Below, one piece after another: positions 19,401 to 33,809 of a DNA stretch of 64,000 bases. The notes beneath the pieces were generated by a model that was not told the DNA's origin, did not search any database, and worked only from the letters and a program-made list of their open reading frames with translations. Source of the stretch: Citrus sinensis (lineage: Eukaryota > Streptophyta > Magnoliopsida > Sapindales > Rutaceae); the NCBI RefSeq assembly GCF_022201045.2, contig NC_068558.1, positions 38,769,501-38,833,500 on the forward strand, in the 5' to 3' direction. Both the position numbers and the translations under genes were made by a program. How positions within the stretch are numbered: position 1 is the first letter of the stretch; each line of letters begins with the position of its first letter.

Positions 19401-22399
19401 CAAGTTTAAAGTAAAATTGCAGCGGGTATTTGAAGTCTTTAAACAAGGAAATAACAAAAGTGACAAGGTTTGTTATATCAAGCAAGGTTTAAATGGAATT
19501 TCAATAAAACCAATCCTGCATGGGAATAGAACTTGCTGAAAAGAAGTTACACATGATCATTATACGTAGTTGGCTTGTGAGTCAATACACATGTTTTCTT
19601 TTGGTTTAATTTTGAATGTTCAACCAAGTTGGATTCAGGCATTCATTTAGCATCCATAGTCCAAGAATAATGACCATTTGTTAGTCAGTTATGAGGAAAG
19701 ATACTCAACAGGTAAGATATTAGACAGTTTATGTTATTTGCAAAGAAGACAAAATTAAATTGGCGCAAGCAATAAGAAACTTGAGCAAAATCAAACCAAA
19801 CACCAATGAAATTCAAAAACATTGTCAAGTTTCAGTATAGGGGCTAACTGCAGTTTTAAGTAGTTTATAAATCGGCTAAAAATTTTAGATAGCAATTTAA
19901 CAAACTGCTGGTTCTCCTTGGTATTATTTGTTTCAAGTAGTTTACTAAATTTAATATTTCCTAGAATGAGGTTAGTAGCCCCATGGGCAATTAGCCTTAA
20001 TTTTGGTTTGGATGTCTCTTTGACAATCTATATCATTTTGACAGAAGATGACCATAGATAAAATGAGATACTTTAATATATATTTTGAGTTACTATCATG
20101 CTTAATTCAATATGCACTCAATAACTGTGAAGCAATTATTCATATCTTGTACTCACAAAAGAACGTTTCTTTAAATCAAAATCATAGTCCTCCATGAACT
20201 AGTAAATAGAAAATAAGCAATGATTTGATAATGAACTACGATCCTATGGAATCAAAAATAGATAGTAAAGCTCTTTACCATAGATATAAAACAATAGGCC
20301 ATCAGATTTTAACTTAAATGGCGGATGGAAGTCTGATAGATATACCTTCCCTGTTTTTGTATCCACAACAGTGGAGACTTGAAGATGAGGACGGGCAATG
20401 GCACTAAGATAGTCGCATTCCTGCAGAGGCCACCAAGTTATGAACTTAGACCTACAGCATGCATAAAGCCCATCTGCCATATGGTATTGCTCAATAGTTT
20501 ATTAAGCAAACAAATAATATTGACCCTGCCCTAAGTGCATATAGGGATAAGTGTAAGTGTCATCAATGCATACCTCCATGCTCAAAAAGTTATGAAGGAC
20601 TAAAATTCTGGGCGACCAGCTAATTACTTCAGGTTTGACCTACATCAACACAATAAGAGGAAATATCAAATTTCACCAGCCTGATCGAGAACAAAAGGAA
20701 GAGGGGGGGGGGGGGGGGAAAAAAAGCATTAGTACAATCTTATGGGTGGCAATTCCAGAAATAAAGCACTTATGCCTCACTGCAATCTTGTAACAACAGC
20801 ATCAATCCCATAACACCAGCATAAACAATATATTATAAAATAAAGATAACGCCCCACCCGATCCCACCTAAGCCCCGAGAAGAGAATAAAAAAGAATAAT
20901 GAAACAAACAATCATCAGCATGCAAGGACAACGTATCGTAGAACACAATCTACAAGCTTATACTATGAGCATCCTATGTATTATCAAAATCCTACCATAC
21001 TAATCCGCTGCCTGTGAATTACTACATTGCGTAACTGTGAAATATTAGATTGAAACATATTGCATTCAGCAACTATCACAATTTTGATTGGTAACAATAA
21101 ATTCCTTTAAAAATGAAAAAAAAAAGTATAGGACATATAGAATTACTTGCAACTCCGCTTCATGATTCTGATTTTAAATTGTAAGAATGAAAAATTAAGT
21201 ATACTGGCCAATATATCTTCAAACACTATTCAAAATACCACAAGATTTTTCTTATCCACTGATCCTCTTTCTTTTTAATCTACAATCTCAAATGCTGAGG
21301 TACAACTTCTTGACAGAAAACAATAAAACATTCTGATTTAAATTTTTTTTAAAAAAAAGGCATACATACATATCCAAGACGTAATAATTCAGCTTCTTTA
21401 TCATTATCCCAAAAAGTAACACCTGGAAAAAGAAAATGGAGAATAAAATGACATTTTCAGAATATGTCAACTGAAAAGCCGATAAGGCAGGACAAACTTG
21501 AAGAGTAGGAATATGCACTATGAATAAACACAAACCACATCTGCCCACTACACAGTTGAAGGATTTTTCTGAATTCCCTTACTAACCTCTAGGCAACTGA
21601 AGATATCCATTTTTCTGACGTCTCATAAATGACGGAAAATCGGTGCCTGTAATGGACATGTTTCTTAAGTAATCCATCTAATATGAAAGAAGAGCATATA
21701 TGAGCAAATGTCTGCATCTTTTCAACATCCAAACAGAGCTGAAAGACTAAAACCACAAACTTCAATGCACTAAAAAAAAAAATGTATTGAAGTATGAATG
21801 TTTTTGGTCTTTTAGTACCGTCCACATTTTAGAGAAGCAAAAAAGCTAACAATTCAAATTAACATCGACAAAGCAGCAATACAATAACACTATATTGATG
21901 ACTTTATTCGAGTACAAAATCTACAATTCTGGATTTACAGATGCCTGATAGAAATATTCCAAGAAAAACAAATAATATTAGCAAAATGTAAACTTTAACG
22001 GCAGAACAGAAAGAATTGATTGGACTCCACTGATTCGTTTAGCTCACTTATTTTAGAGTTTATCGAATACGAAAGATCAATCAATTACCGTACGAGTCTT
22101 CGAGCTTTCGTATAAATGCTAACTGAAACAAAGCACCTGCAGTTTGAAAAAGATCACCATTTCTCGTTCAATCTAAAGATTTCACTTAAAATCTATCAAA
22201 TATATTATAATTATAATGAGTTTTAATTGTTAAATATTGATCATAATAATTATGATTAGAATAAAAAAAATGATGATAGTCACAATAATAATAATATAGC
22301 AAAAGTAATAGACAAGAAACGATGCGTACCGATGATCATTCCAAAAGTGACAAATGTAAGGAGACCGAAGACGATTTTCATGGAGGGAGCCATGACCAT
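16484..22399 (-). CDS. P4H1: Prolyl 4-hydroxylase, P4H1 type
   Basis: Twelve exons on the minus strand: 22399-22330, 22136-22089, 21646-21587, 21422-21370, 20639-20574, 20420-20346, 19190-19116, 18504-18434, 18342-18291, 18169-18080, 17315-17223, 16591-16484. They give 861 bases and 286 residues, all GT-AG. It is a 2-oxoglutarate/Fe(II) dioxygenase that makes 4-hydroxyproline in secretory-pathway proteins such as extensins and arabinogalactan proteins. The N-terminus has a signal-anchor (KIVFGLLTFVTFGMIIG), giving a type II ER/Golgi protein. Iron ligands fit His183 and Asp185 (KPHHDY) and His263 (SLHGGCEV), with Lys273 (GEKWSATKW) for 2-oxoglutarate. Length matches Arabidopsis P4H1. A start at 22393 would drop two residues. 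Confidence 0.93.
20702..20718. repeat. Poly-G tract in P4H1 intron
   Basis: A run of about 17 G followed by A residues, on the transcribed gene's non-template side as C. Length is likely to vary and to be prone to sequencing error. Confidence 0.8.
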
Positions 22400-24265
22400 G
22401 CCCTCGGAATTTCTGCAAGAATCTACCCAACTCTAAGTCGAAGATACGATTTTCTTTAAATTTATTTATTTTTAACAGACAACAGTTGACGAAAGTGGAA
22501 GCCCACAATTTTAGTCAATTTACTGCCCTTTCCGTTGATTGTTCACTGGATTTGGTATCTTTATTTCTTATACTAATAAATAGAATTTCGAGTTGTAAAA
22601 TTTGGGCAGCTTGTTAATATTGTAAATTTTTAAAATAATTGTTGTTTTTTATGCTGTTAAAATAATTAAATATTTAATAAAAATTTATTCTTAAAAATAT
22701 TGTGAATTTAAAAAAAAAAGTTTTTGTTCAGCAAATCTTATGGTTAAATTGGCATTGGAATGTAAATAATTAGAAAAATTATAAATAAAATTTATTTACA
22801 TATTTATAAATATATATAATATTTTTTATTGTGTTTATAATATAATTGATAACTAAGATAGATATATTTATTTTATTTTTCGTTTTACCACAGTGTCAAA
22901 TTTTTAATCATTTTGTATGTTTAAAAAATAATGGGTGATACTTAGTAATTAGAATCAATTATTGGAGTCCCTAAAAAAATTATTGTTATAATATAAGTAA
23001 TATTAGATCAACTTGAGTCATGACTAATATGATATTCATCTATTAAATAGTATAACAGTAAGAGTTCATTTGAAATTACTTTTAAGAGTTTAGAAATAAT
23101 TTTGAAAAGTGAAAAGCTAATGTGAGTATTTTGTAAATTTTTTTTTAAAATAATTTTAACAAAATCATCTTATCTTAAGGGTCATTTTGATTATTAAATG
23201 AATTTTATTTACACATTTTTAACACATGTATATAAAATATTTTTTATTGTAAATAAATAATAATTTATTACTAAAATAAATATTTTGTTATTTTAATAGA
23301 ATAAATAATAATAATAATATCTTTAAAATTAATGATTTTGTTTCCTAATTAATAAGAATACTTTGGATAATTCAAGGGAGTATAATTTTATTATATAGCA
23401 ATCTAAAACCTCAAGATTAGTGGATTGTAATAGTTCTAATCATAAAGTTAAAATTTGACACATGGATTAATAATCTTCAGACATTTTTTTAGATAAAAAT
23501 TAATTTTTAAAAATAAGTTTCAGATAAGAATTCGGTGTTGTGCTAAATTTTTTATTAAAATTAAATAAATAGTTATTTGTTAAAATAAATAAAAATTTAA
23601 AATTTAAAATAATTTTAATTATTAATTCAGTCTTCAATAAAAACTTATCCCAATACTGAATGCTAATCCGTGATTTTTACTGTACTCGTAACATCGTAAC
23701 ATCTTGCAAATTAGGGCTCACATTGGTGTATTCAAATCATTTGGATAATTGAGATGGAATTATGATTACACTTCGAAACATCCCGCCCTAAACTTTTGCC
23801 ATGTCCCCACGTGTCATTAAGTAGTACTAACCCATGCCATCCCAACACTCAACTGAGTTGAAATTTGTCTATGCAATGATCAAATGGATTGAAATTGACC
23901 TGAGTGTCACCCAGAAGTTCGAAATATTATAGATACTGCATTTCATCCGGAGTAAAATGAAATTAACCTAATTTTTAAGACCAACTAAATTAAAATAAAA
24001 TTATTTTCTTTGAAATTAATAAAAATAAAATTGTTCTTCTAAAAAATAAAATAAAATAAAATAAGATAAAAAAATAAAATTACTGACAACGTCGAAGCAG
24101 CCAAGCCAGCATCTCGCTCTATCCAATAGCAGTCTTTTAACTTTTTTATTTTTTGTTCAGTTCCAACCTCCAACTTCCGACGTGTCCTGACGAATTAAAT
24201 TAGATCACTCATCGAGTATTTATCAGATTTGTTCGTCGGAAAAAGAAAAAAATCATTTGATCGGG
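22400..24265. other. Bidirectional intergenic region between P4H1-like and SPPL3-like
   Basis: The two genes diverge from this 1.9 kb AT-rich spacer, which must hold both promoters. One small Tourist-like element is called at 23528-23663. No gene is seen. Confidence 0.6.
23528..23663. mobile_element. Short Tourist-like MITE (136 bp)
   Basis: Ends GAATTCGGTGTTGTGCTAAA and, inverted, GCATTCAGTATTGGGATAAG form an imperfect inverted repeat of about 28 bases. TAA lies on both sides (23525-23527 and 23664-23666). Confidence 0.55.
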
Positions 24266-27200
24266 ATGGCGATGGCGCGTCGCATGGCGACTTTCATTTG
24301 CTTGTTTGTGGTTGGTCTGTCGTTTGCGGCTGCCGGCGATGTGACACTTGACGATGACGATTCCTCTCCTAATATCCCTGGCTGTAACAATAAGCTCCAA
24401 TTGGTAACCTTCCTTTTCCTCAAATCAGGGCAGTCAATTTCAATTGTGCTTAATGAATTGCCGATCTGATTGTGAATTACAAAATTTGTTCAAATTGAGT
24501 TGAAAAACTGCTCTTGTTTACTGTGATTTTTGGTACAAAGGGACCGTATTATTAGTTTTTTACGCACCAATTTGATGATTGACTTCGAGAATAACAAAAA
24601 GGCAAAATGCTTGCTTAAACAGTCTCTCACTGATTGAAAAATACTAAGAAGTTAGCTTAACAACTCAAGACTGTGTTTGATGACTACTGCATTGTTGAAA
24701 TATCAACAAGCTTGTTGAGAGTTCTCTTTTCTTTCTTCTTGTCAATGAATAGAAGATGTATATTTCGAATTGAATCTTGAGTTCAAACATAGAAATTATT
24801 TACTTTTTAAATTGTAAATATGGGAAATGCATATAAAATAATGGTAACTTGGAGCATTTTTCAAAAAGTTAGTATTTATATTAGAGTTCGGCAATGATAC
24901 ATAATTGCATATAAGACTTTAAGGTTTCTTTTCTTTCCCTTTTTTTTTTTCAGTTTAAACCAATCAATAATACATCTATCCACAGACAACAGTTGTAAAC
25001 TAGCAAAGCACTTCATCAGATATCTTGAGAATTCATATTTCTTAGTTTGTAGTAAATTAGGGGGGGGGAACATCAGAGTAGAATAAAGTTACAGTATCAT
25101 GATTGTGTTTATTAGAGCTCAAATCCTATTTGAGGAGGGAGTTTAAACCATATTGTTGGTACTTACCTATGAGATTAAAACTTGTCAGTGAAGTGATTAC
25201 CCAACGTGGTAATATAGCTTATTTGACCAAGTGGTCATGTGCCAGAATTCCCTTTTTGTATTACTTAGTTCACAATTAGTTGTATGTGATTTTTTTGATA
25301 TGTTTGTGGTTATGGATCTTAAATACTTTTTGTTAAATGATAACCAAGAGGTTAAACTTTGGGCTAAAGATGTAACGCCAATAAGATAATAAACATGTAA
25401 AAGCAAAAATCTCTAAATCTTTCTCTTTGATTTCTTCCATTAATGTGGTGGAGTTTTTATCAAAATCAAGCCAATCCAAATTGAGATAGGGGAATAAATT
25501 AATGAGGAAATAAAAAGGTGACTTTTAGAGAGACAAGGATTAATGAGGAAATAAAAAGGTGAATTTTAGAAAGACAAGGACAAATATAAATAAATCAAGG
25601 TAATGAAGTATTAACAGGCGAGGAGTGTGGGTGTGCGTGCATGTGTGAAGCAATTTAAAGGGTCATTCAGTGACTCCCTCTCAATCGCGTATGTGAGGAA
25701 ACATTATATTTACTTGAGAAAATAAAATTATGTCCACTTTTGTGCTTTACATATAGTTTGTCATGCATTTTACATCTGAACTTCCTGCACAAACTCCTTT
25801 TCGCAGTTTCTTTATTTTGTTTTTGAAATAAAACATCCGTTTGGTTGGACAGAATCTAAATTTCCTAATTGACAGGTCAAGGTTAAGAATTGGGTTGATA
25901 ATGTTGAAGGTGAAAGCTTTGCAGGGTTAACTGCAAGATTTGGATTGCCTTTGCCTTCTGATGCTGCAAAGGCTTTTAAACTGCCTGCTGTTTTATCAAA
26001 TCCTTTAAACTGCTGTTCCACTGCTTCGAAGGTTTGGCTTGGCATTTGTTTTACTTGATTGAACTTGCCACATTTACTTAGCATATAACCATCCAACATT
26101 AAGTTTTCTTCTATAGCTTCTCTCCTTCTCTCTGTTTTCTTGTTTCAAAGAATCTTTTTCCCTCCTTTCAGAAAAAAAAGAGACTCTTATCCGTTGTCTG
26201 GAATTTGGATTATAAACCATTGTTTTAAAATTTAAAGTTGGTGGAGACTGAAAGACCATTTCCTTCCTCAGTTTCCTGAACTTGGTGGATAATTTTGAGA
26301 ACGTGGAAAATTATGAGAAACATCGTACTTCGAATTTCTGTTTAAAAAATGGACAACAAGAAAATTCACCTTAATAGTATTTCAAATTCAATTTCTGAAT
26401 CATGTGCTCTCTTGCCGTTGTGTAGCTATCTGGCTCTATTGCTTTGTCTATGCGTGGTGATTGTGCCTTCACGACTAAGGCAGAAGTAGCTCAAGCTGCA
26501 GGTGCTGCAGCTCTGGTTGTGATAAATGACGAAGAAGGTTTAAACTTTTAGTTATCATGTGAATATGAATAAATTTTTTGATAAAACTAAATTGTTGACT
26601 TTTCTGGCATTTTTCTGCACTTTTTCAGATCTTTACAAGATGGTTTGTTCTGAAAATGATACTGCTTTAAACATCTCGATACCTGTATTGATGATTCCAA
26701 AGTCAAGAGGAGATGCTCTTAACAAATCTATTGCAGATAAACAGAGAGGTGAGGTCCTCGATTTTTTCTACAATGTCAAACTTTGATTTCATTTTTTTTC
26801 AAACAAATCTACTGTATCATTTTTCAGATCACATTTCCTTCTTCTTAAATTTAAAACAATTGAAGAATTTTGTAAATGTCTTATCAGTAATATCTTGCTG
26901 TATGCAGTCAATATATTAGTTATTAAAGGTGAAAAAATGTTATCGTTTTGTTCAAAGGGCAGGATCACGTAATAGAAAATCTGGTATGAATTCGAACTTG
27001 TACAAACTATAGTTCTGCTTTATATTTTAAGCTCGGGACTCTTAGTTGTTATCTTAGTCTTAGAAGTTTCATAGATGTCTGGTATTTCTGCATTTTCAGC
27101 AGTAGAAATCAGGCAGTCAGATAAGCCAAATTTCAGCTAGTATGCATCCCGTACATACTTGATCATGAGTATGTCTGATACAAAGGTTATCAAATAGTGT

Positions 27201-30200
27201 CTGCGTATGTGCACTTTGTATATCATGCTCATAGTTGTCATAATAAACTTGGTTTCTAACAACATTTGCATTTATCCCTAGCGTGATTGTACTCTTAAAT
27301 TGTTGGGTTTATTTTTCTTTTGTGATCTTTTATGGCTGAGCATATAATTTTCCAATGCAGTGGAACTTTTACTATATGCGCCAAATCGTCCAGATGTGGA
27401 CTTTGCAGTTATATTCCTCTGGATGATGGCTGTCGGAACAATTATCGCTGCTGCACTTTGGTCACTTTTAACTAGTGAGCAGACTGATGAGCGCTATAAT
27501 GAATTATCACCAAAGGTTTATAACACATCTCTCCACCTTCCTTCTATTTTTTCTTACTTTCTTATTTATTTCTTGTTGTTGTTGTTGTTGTTGGGGGGTG
27601 TGTGTGTACATGTGGATAATCCAGTTCTTTGGTTGGATTGCCTATCTCATTGATATGTTGACATAAGCTACAGCGATATTTCTTGTGTGCAAAACACTTA
27701 TTTGGTTGTGCAGTAGTTAGATCTGACCTGCAAATGAGAACAAATGGACCCAGGCTAACCTTTGCCTAGTACACTTCACCAGCTCCTAAAGACCTTTAGA
27801 GCACCGCCCAGTGAATAATGGCAGCCTAAAATGACGTGGTGGGGATGAAAGAGAGCAATTATATCTTGATATGAATGAATAACCTGTAGGGGCTTTAGTA
27901 TAAATGAAATTGTTGATTGCACTGTTCGTATTTGGTTTCAAACTGCCCTGATGAACATTGCCTCACCTACCATTTCCTTACTTGACACTTTTGTTGATGC
28001 ACTGTCTAATTGCTCTCTTGATTCATTCTTGTGATTGTAAGTTGTGGGTGACTGTTAACCTGAAATGTTTGTTAAGATCTTTGGATTCAACCAAGAGCTC
28101 AGGGTTAAAACCCTTTGAATCACCTACCTGGTAGTATCCAACCAGTTTCTATCAAGGTTGTAGGGTCTTGCAGTAGGAAACTGTGGGGGTTATAACCATA
28201 TTTCACATCAAGATCAACATTATAATTTGAGGAACCACTTAGGACTTGTTTAGGTAAAAGGATTGAAGACGTGGTGCCACCTCCTGAAATCAGTTTAGGC
28301 ATGTTGTAGATGGTAATGTTGCATTCTAGATTTTGCCAGAATTGAGACTTAGTTGACCTTGCTCTAAGATTTGTTCAACCATGCCCAGAGCTTGGAGGGC
28401 ATTGATACCATTTATGTTCGTGATATCAGGAATCAGTAATGGTTCACTAAGAAATAAGGGCTGCTATCACTGGACTATTGTTGGAAATATATAGATGTCC
28501 ATAACCTGTAAAACCACCTGTGCTTGTATTTACATTTCAATTTGATATGCTTGCTTTCTTAGGTGTCACATGCTGACTCTTTTCATTTACTGATTAACTT
28601 GGAATTTTTTTGAATCCCCCCCCCCCCCCTCAATTGTTATATATGCACTTTGATCATAAGAAGCAATTTCTAAGTTTAGGCTTTCTTTTTTCTTTGTCTA
28701 GGAATCTTCCAATCTTGAAGCAGTCAAAGATGATTCTGAGAAGGAAGTCCTTGATATCACTGCAAAGGGTGCTATAGTTTTTGTTATAGTAGCATCCACT
28801 TTTCTGGTGCTGCTTTACTTCTTCATGTCATCTTGGTTTGTGTGGCTACTGGTTGTTCTCTTCTGTATTGGCGGCATTGAGGTAGCACACTTGTTTTGTA
28901 GTATATCTTTTTTACTTTTGTGCTGCCAGAATAAGATAATGACTGCATGATAGTCTGAATGAACATTATTAAATGCATGATCTCATCTGTAGTCAAAAAC
29001 ATGTGTTATTTTGTTTTTAGCATGTAGAATAGCTTATTTGAGGAGAAGTGATAAAATAATCTTGTCCTGCAGCCTTTTGTTTTTTGGTCATTGGTACAGT
29101 TCTTGACCTTTCAGGTTTTTGAATGTTATCATTCATTTCTTTTTCCTTGGTTCTAGAATAGCTAATTCAAAATTTTTGTTAGCAACGCTAAATTTATATG
29201 AAAAGATAACTTTCTTCATTGGTATATGTACTTGTCAAACAAGCTGTGTGGATTTTGGATATTCAGTTTGTGGCGGGCCTACAAATTATTTTAAATTTCT
29301 TTCCAAAGTATGATATGAGTGTGCTACATTTTTTTTTATGTGTATTGTTGAAAATGTGAGTACCTTTATTTGAAAATTTACTGGTGGGATGTAATTATTT
29401 TCTAGACGATAATTATATGAGGGCACTAGCAAGCATTTTTTGCTGTTGTAATATCTAGCTTGTGGTCCATTTTTGTGAAACGCGCATCTAAACATTATAG
29501 AATAACATTGTTTATTTTTTCTCATTGTTGCAATTTTCTTTTTGCTGATGATATGTTGTACCAATTAACTTGTTATGCTTATTAATTACTTTTCAGGGAA
29601 TGCATAATATTATTGTAACACTAGTGTTGAGGTATGTGCAGTTTTTTTGCTTTTGATCCATCAAGTTGCTGATTCGTATTAGTAGTTCTCTTTTGCTCCG
29701 ACCATTGAAAAGAAAACAAGTTTTCTTGTCATTCTTATTTATACGTAAACATTTTATTTGCTGTTCAGTAAATGTAGAAATTGTGGGCGGAAGACTGTGC
29801 ATTTGCCTCTCTTGGATGAGGTTTCTGTTCTTTCGCTTGTGGTGTTGCTCTTCTGTGTTGTGTTTGCTGTTGTCTGGGCTGTACGGAGGCAGGCATCATA
29901 TTCTTGGGTTGGTCAAGATATTCTTGTAAGTCTTGGCTATGTGTCTGCTCATTAGATTTTTAGGTATTGTCTATTGTTGCAGAGATATATGCCAATTAAC
30001 CATATAATAGCTTTATTTAAAACATCTTTGAATATAATTTTTCCTTTTTAAAAAACTAGCTTTTTAAATGATGCTCATCAACTTTGGAAATTGACAGGAG
30101 TTTGAAAACAAGTTGTTTTCCCCTCTAGTGGTCTCATTTGAGTCATAGCAATACAGTATCAAACCATAATGTTCATGTTTACACATCTTTCCCGAAACAT

Positions 30201-33200
30201 GAGAGCAATTTCTTTAGTGATCATGGTCCAATCTGAAATGATATAGGGCATTAAAAAGGTTTTCTTCTGCTTTTTGATATATTTGCTGGGGTATATATGC
30301 AGAAGGGGTGGAGGAGAAGATTTTAACATTGTCACATTCTAATTATACCACTGTGTTATTACACTAAAAACACGAATGGTTTTGGTTGGCAATCATACTC
30401 ATTGTGATACTAGAGTTGAATTAAAAACTTAATATCTTCATGCATTATGAGGTATTTGGTACTTCAAGCACGTTTTTCCTACAATGAAAGCACAAAAATG
30501 GATTCACAAAATTATGCGGGTCTTTTTCTCCTGTAGAGGGAATTTCTTGTCCATTTGCCCTTTCGAACTTTTCAGGTTTTTAAGTCTGTCCCTTCTAAAC
30601 TGTCCCTTCTTGATTTCCTTTTGGGGTAAGGTTGTCTGTTAAGACCCGTGTTCTTGAGCTTTTGCCCTTCTAAGCAAGAAAAAAGTTTTAATCTAGGGAG
30701 ACCCTTGAAGTGAAAAGTCAAAAAAATTCTATCATCTTCTTTCTCTTTTAATGTGTCACTTGTACACGCATCTGCGGGGATGCAGGGAAACAGTCCTGAA
30801 ACTGTCTTGTCTCATAGTTTGGATCATTCAGTTTGTCTTCCATAACCTTAATTTGAAATGATTATTAAAATTAATACTTTTGCTGCTAGTGTTGCTTTTA
30901 TTACATTTTCTTTCTATTGGCTGTTTCATGGCCTGGTTGAAATATTATCAAAAATCTTCCACTTCCCTCCCATTGACTACCCTAATAATGGAACTTTTGT
31001 TGACAGGGCATCTGTTTGATGATAACAGTTTTGCAAATGGCTCGATTACCTAATATCAAGGTACCTTAGTACTGTTGGTTTTCTAATAAGGACTCATCTC
31101 CTGTACCTATGCCCTGATTGAGAATCATAATTCAGGTTGCTTCGGTGCTTTTGTGCTGCGCATTTGTTTATGACATCTTTTGGGTCTTCGTCTCACCACT
31201 AATTTTCCATGAAAGCGTTATGATTGCAGTAAGTTTTAACATTAATTTTGCTTCTCCTTTTTTTCCCCCTTCACGAGAAAAAAAAAGGAATCATGCTAAT
31301 TCCTGCTTCTTTTTCCTACCTGCAAATAAGATTACATTAATTATCTTGTTGTCATTACTAAAACACACTTCCTTTTATACCAGGCATGAAAAGGGAAAAA
31401 AAAAATGGTTACGTTGGTTTGAAATTGGATCTAGTGCCTATTTTGTTATATTATTTTATTTGCTGATTACAGCATTGAGGGTTAGAAATTGGATCTAGGG
31501 CCTATAATGGTGTCTATGTAGGAAATCCTGCCAGTAGACTGTTTTGGGTTGATGACAAGTGTTTGATTTGTGATGCATCAGAGAAGACCTAGGTTTTTAT
31601 TTACTATGGGTGCCCTATTCCCATCTCTATTGACCATAGGGAAGGTGTGACCCATCAGGGTGGGCCAGACATGATGAGGTTGTCATATGATTGGGTTAGG
31701 GGAATGGCACAGTCCCATATGATTGGGTTAGGGGAATGGCACAGTCCCACACATAGAAACTGGGTTAATCCGAAGGATATAAGGATGGATATGTAGTCTC
31801 AACTAATAGTCTTATTTTTTGGGTGACAGCAAGCTTTCTGCACGAGTAAAAACAATTGAGTTGATATTAGTAAATTGATTCATCTGAATTTCTTTTTTTT
31901 TTTTTTTAAATGTCTAGACTTGCTTTATTTGTATGCTTTTAGTTTTTTGTATTATTTACATCCTATTAGACTGGTAGATTGTATTTACATATCAACAAAG
32001 GATAAAAAACTTTAGCTGAGTGAAAGTGCTGTAAGAAATTTTCTTATGGGTTTATTCTATTGATGTAGGTTGCTCGAGGTGACAACAGTGGTGGAGAATC
32101 TATTCCCATGCTTTTAAGAATCCCTCGACTTTTTGACCCTTGGGGTGGTTATGATATGATTGGCTTCGGGGACATTCTCTTTCCTGGTTTGCTAATTTGT
32201 TTTGCATTCAGGTACTCAATGTTAAAATGCATTCAGGATCCATGATATGATGCCTTCTTCCTGAAAAGAGTGGAATTACAGGAGATATCCATAAATTTTT
32301 TGTGTATAGTTTGCCGTGTAATCTGGGAGAACAGGGATCCTTTTAGTTCAACCAATAGCCTATCTTTAGAGTTTTATCATCAGCATCAAAGTTTTATTAT
32401 CTTAGTATTATTAAAATTATTATTATTATTATTACTACTAGTACTTTTTGGTGCCCTCTCATAATGCTAGGATTTGGAAGTTGTGGGCAATGACTTTGAT
32501 CAAGAAGTTGCTTCAAGATCTTATATGAATTGGCACCAGATTCAAGGCAGAAAAATTTGACTTTATTTGTGGGTTTTTTTTTTTTTGGGTTCACATTGTG
32601 TCTGGGTTTTATTTCTTGGCTTTTGAGTTTTTGATTAGGCTGGTGTCAGAAGGATGTTGCCCTTGTTTTGACTTTGGGTTTTTTTTTTCCTGTTTCTCTT
32701 TCTGTGTTTGATTGTCTCAGATATGACAAGGAAAACAAGACAGGTGTGGTAAAAGGATATTTTCTCTGGTTGATAATTGGCTATGGTTTTGGTAAGTACC
32801 TTAGCATAGTGGTTTACATTATTATTATTCCTTTATATATTACTTCATTGTTATTTCTTACTTATTTTGTGCTCAATCACAAGCTTTTTAACTTTAGGAT
32901 ATATAGGCTGTTTTAAATGAATGTTAACCCAAGTTAACTCAATTATACTTGTTTTAAATGTTTCTTGTAATGATCTTTTGTTTTGATCCATAACTTGTGC
33001 TTTGAATTCTAACGCAAATGTGTATGTTCTCAAAATTTGCTTGGGTCACATTTGATTATCACCTTCACTTCATTGTCTTTTGATTGATGAGCTTATTACA
33101 TATGACAAATATTAGAATCTATTAAATGTCCCAGACAAGTAATGATGACAAACTTTTATCATCTTGTCCTGCTGCAATATAAAATTCTTGGTAACCTGGA

Positions 33201-33809
33201 AGCGTATTTTTATTATCTGTATGTCAAAATGGAGGTCCAAATTTTTGTTTCTTTTCATAGTAGTTGTTTAGCTTCTATTCAAGGTAGCTGCAATCAGGGA
33301 TAGAACTCATGCGCATATCTGTGAAGTTCTCAAAAGATTATGTTAGATATCACCACTTCCATTTCCTCTCCTTTTAATAATTTGGCATGTGGCACACTGA
33401 AGCTCAATTTTCTATTCATTTTTTATCTTACTGTACGTGCCCTGGTGGCAATTAGTTGCAAGTGTACATGAAGAAGTCTTCTTGCTGTCGTATTTCTTTA
33501 AATTTCTTTTGCACTGCAGGTCTCTTCCTTACATACCTAGGGTTATATCTAATGAACGGGCACGGCCAGCCAGCACTTCTATATCTTGTTCCCTGTACGC
33601 TAGGTAATAATGTTGTGTGATTCTAGTTGGACAGGGAGTAGTAGTACATCATCCCTGTATAAATAAAAGGAAGTTCTTTTCACTTACCTCTTGATTTTGC
33701 ATTACCAGGACTTACTGTAATACTGGGTTTGGCGAGAGGGGAGCTGAAACATCTTTGGGATTATAGTAGGGAACCATCTTCAGATATGAATCGTCCAGTA
33801 GAAGCATGA
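24266..33809 (+). CDS. SPPL3: Signal peptide peptidase-like intramembrane protease (SPPL3 type)
   Basis: Fourteen exons: 24266-24403, 25876-26031, 26426-26537, 26629-26748, 27361-27515, 28702-28881, 29597-29631, 29769-29925, 31007-31060, 31136-31228, 32069-32211, 32721-32791, 33520-33603, 33709-33809. They total 1599 bases and 532 residues, in phase throughout. A signal peptide (to about residue 24) leads to a lumenal protease-associated domain with paired cysteines and the stretch [11 protein letters not shown]. About nine membrane segments follow, carrying the GxGD protease motifs: Tyr381-Asp382 (FVYDIFW), Gly432-Asp435 (IGFGD) and the PAL motif at 489-491. Family members cut type II membrane proteins within the bilayer, in endosomes or Golgi. 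The N-terminal [15 protein letters not shown] and gene order point to Arabidopsis SPPL3/SPPL5 rather than SPPL2/SPPL4. It diverges from the P4H1-like gene. Confidence 0.93.
25499..25580. repeat. 41-bp tandem duplication in SPPL3-like intron 1
   Basis: The phrase TAATGAGGAAATAAAAAGGT begins two adjacent units that differ at only a few bases. Confidence 0.8.
31684..31750. repeat. 34-bp tandem duplication in SPPL3-like intron 10
   Basis: Two adjacent copies of a unit with TATGATTGGGTTAGGGGAAT, near identical. Confidence 0.85.
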
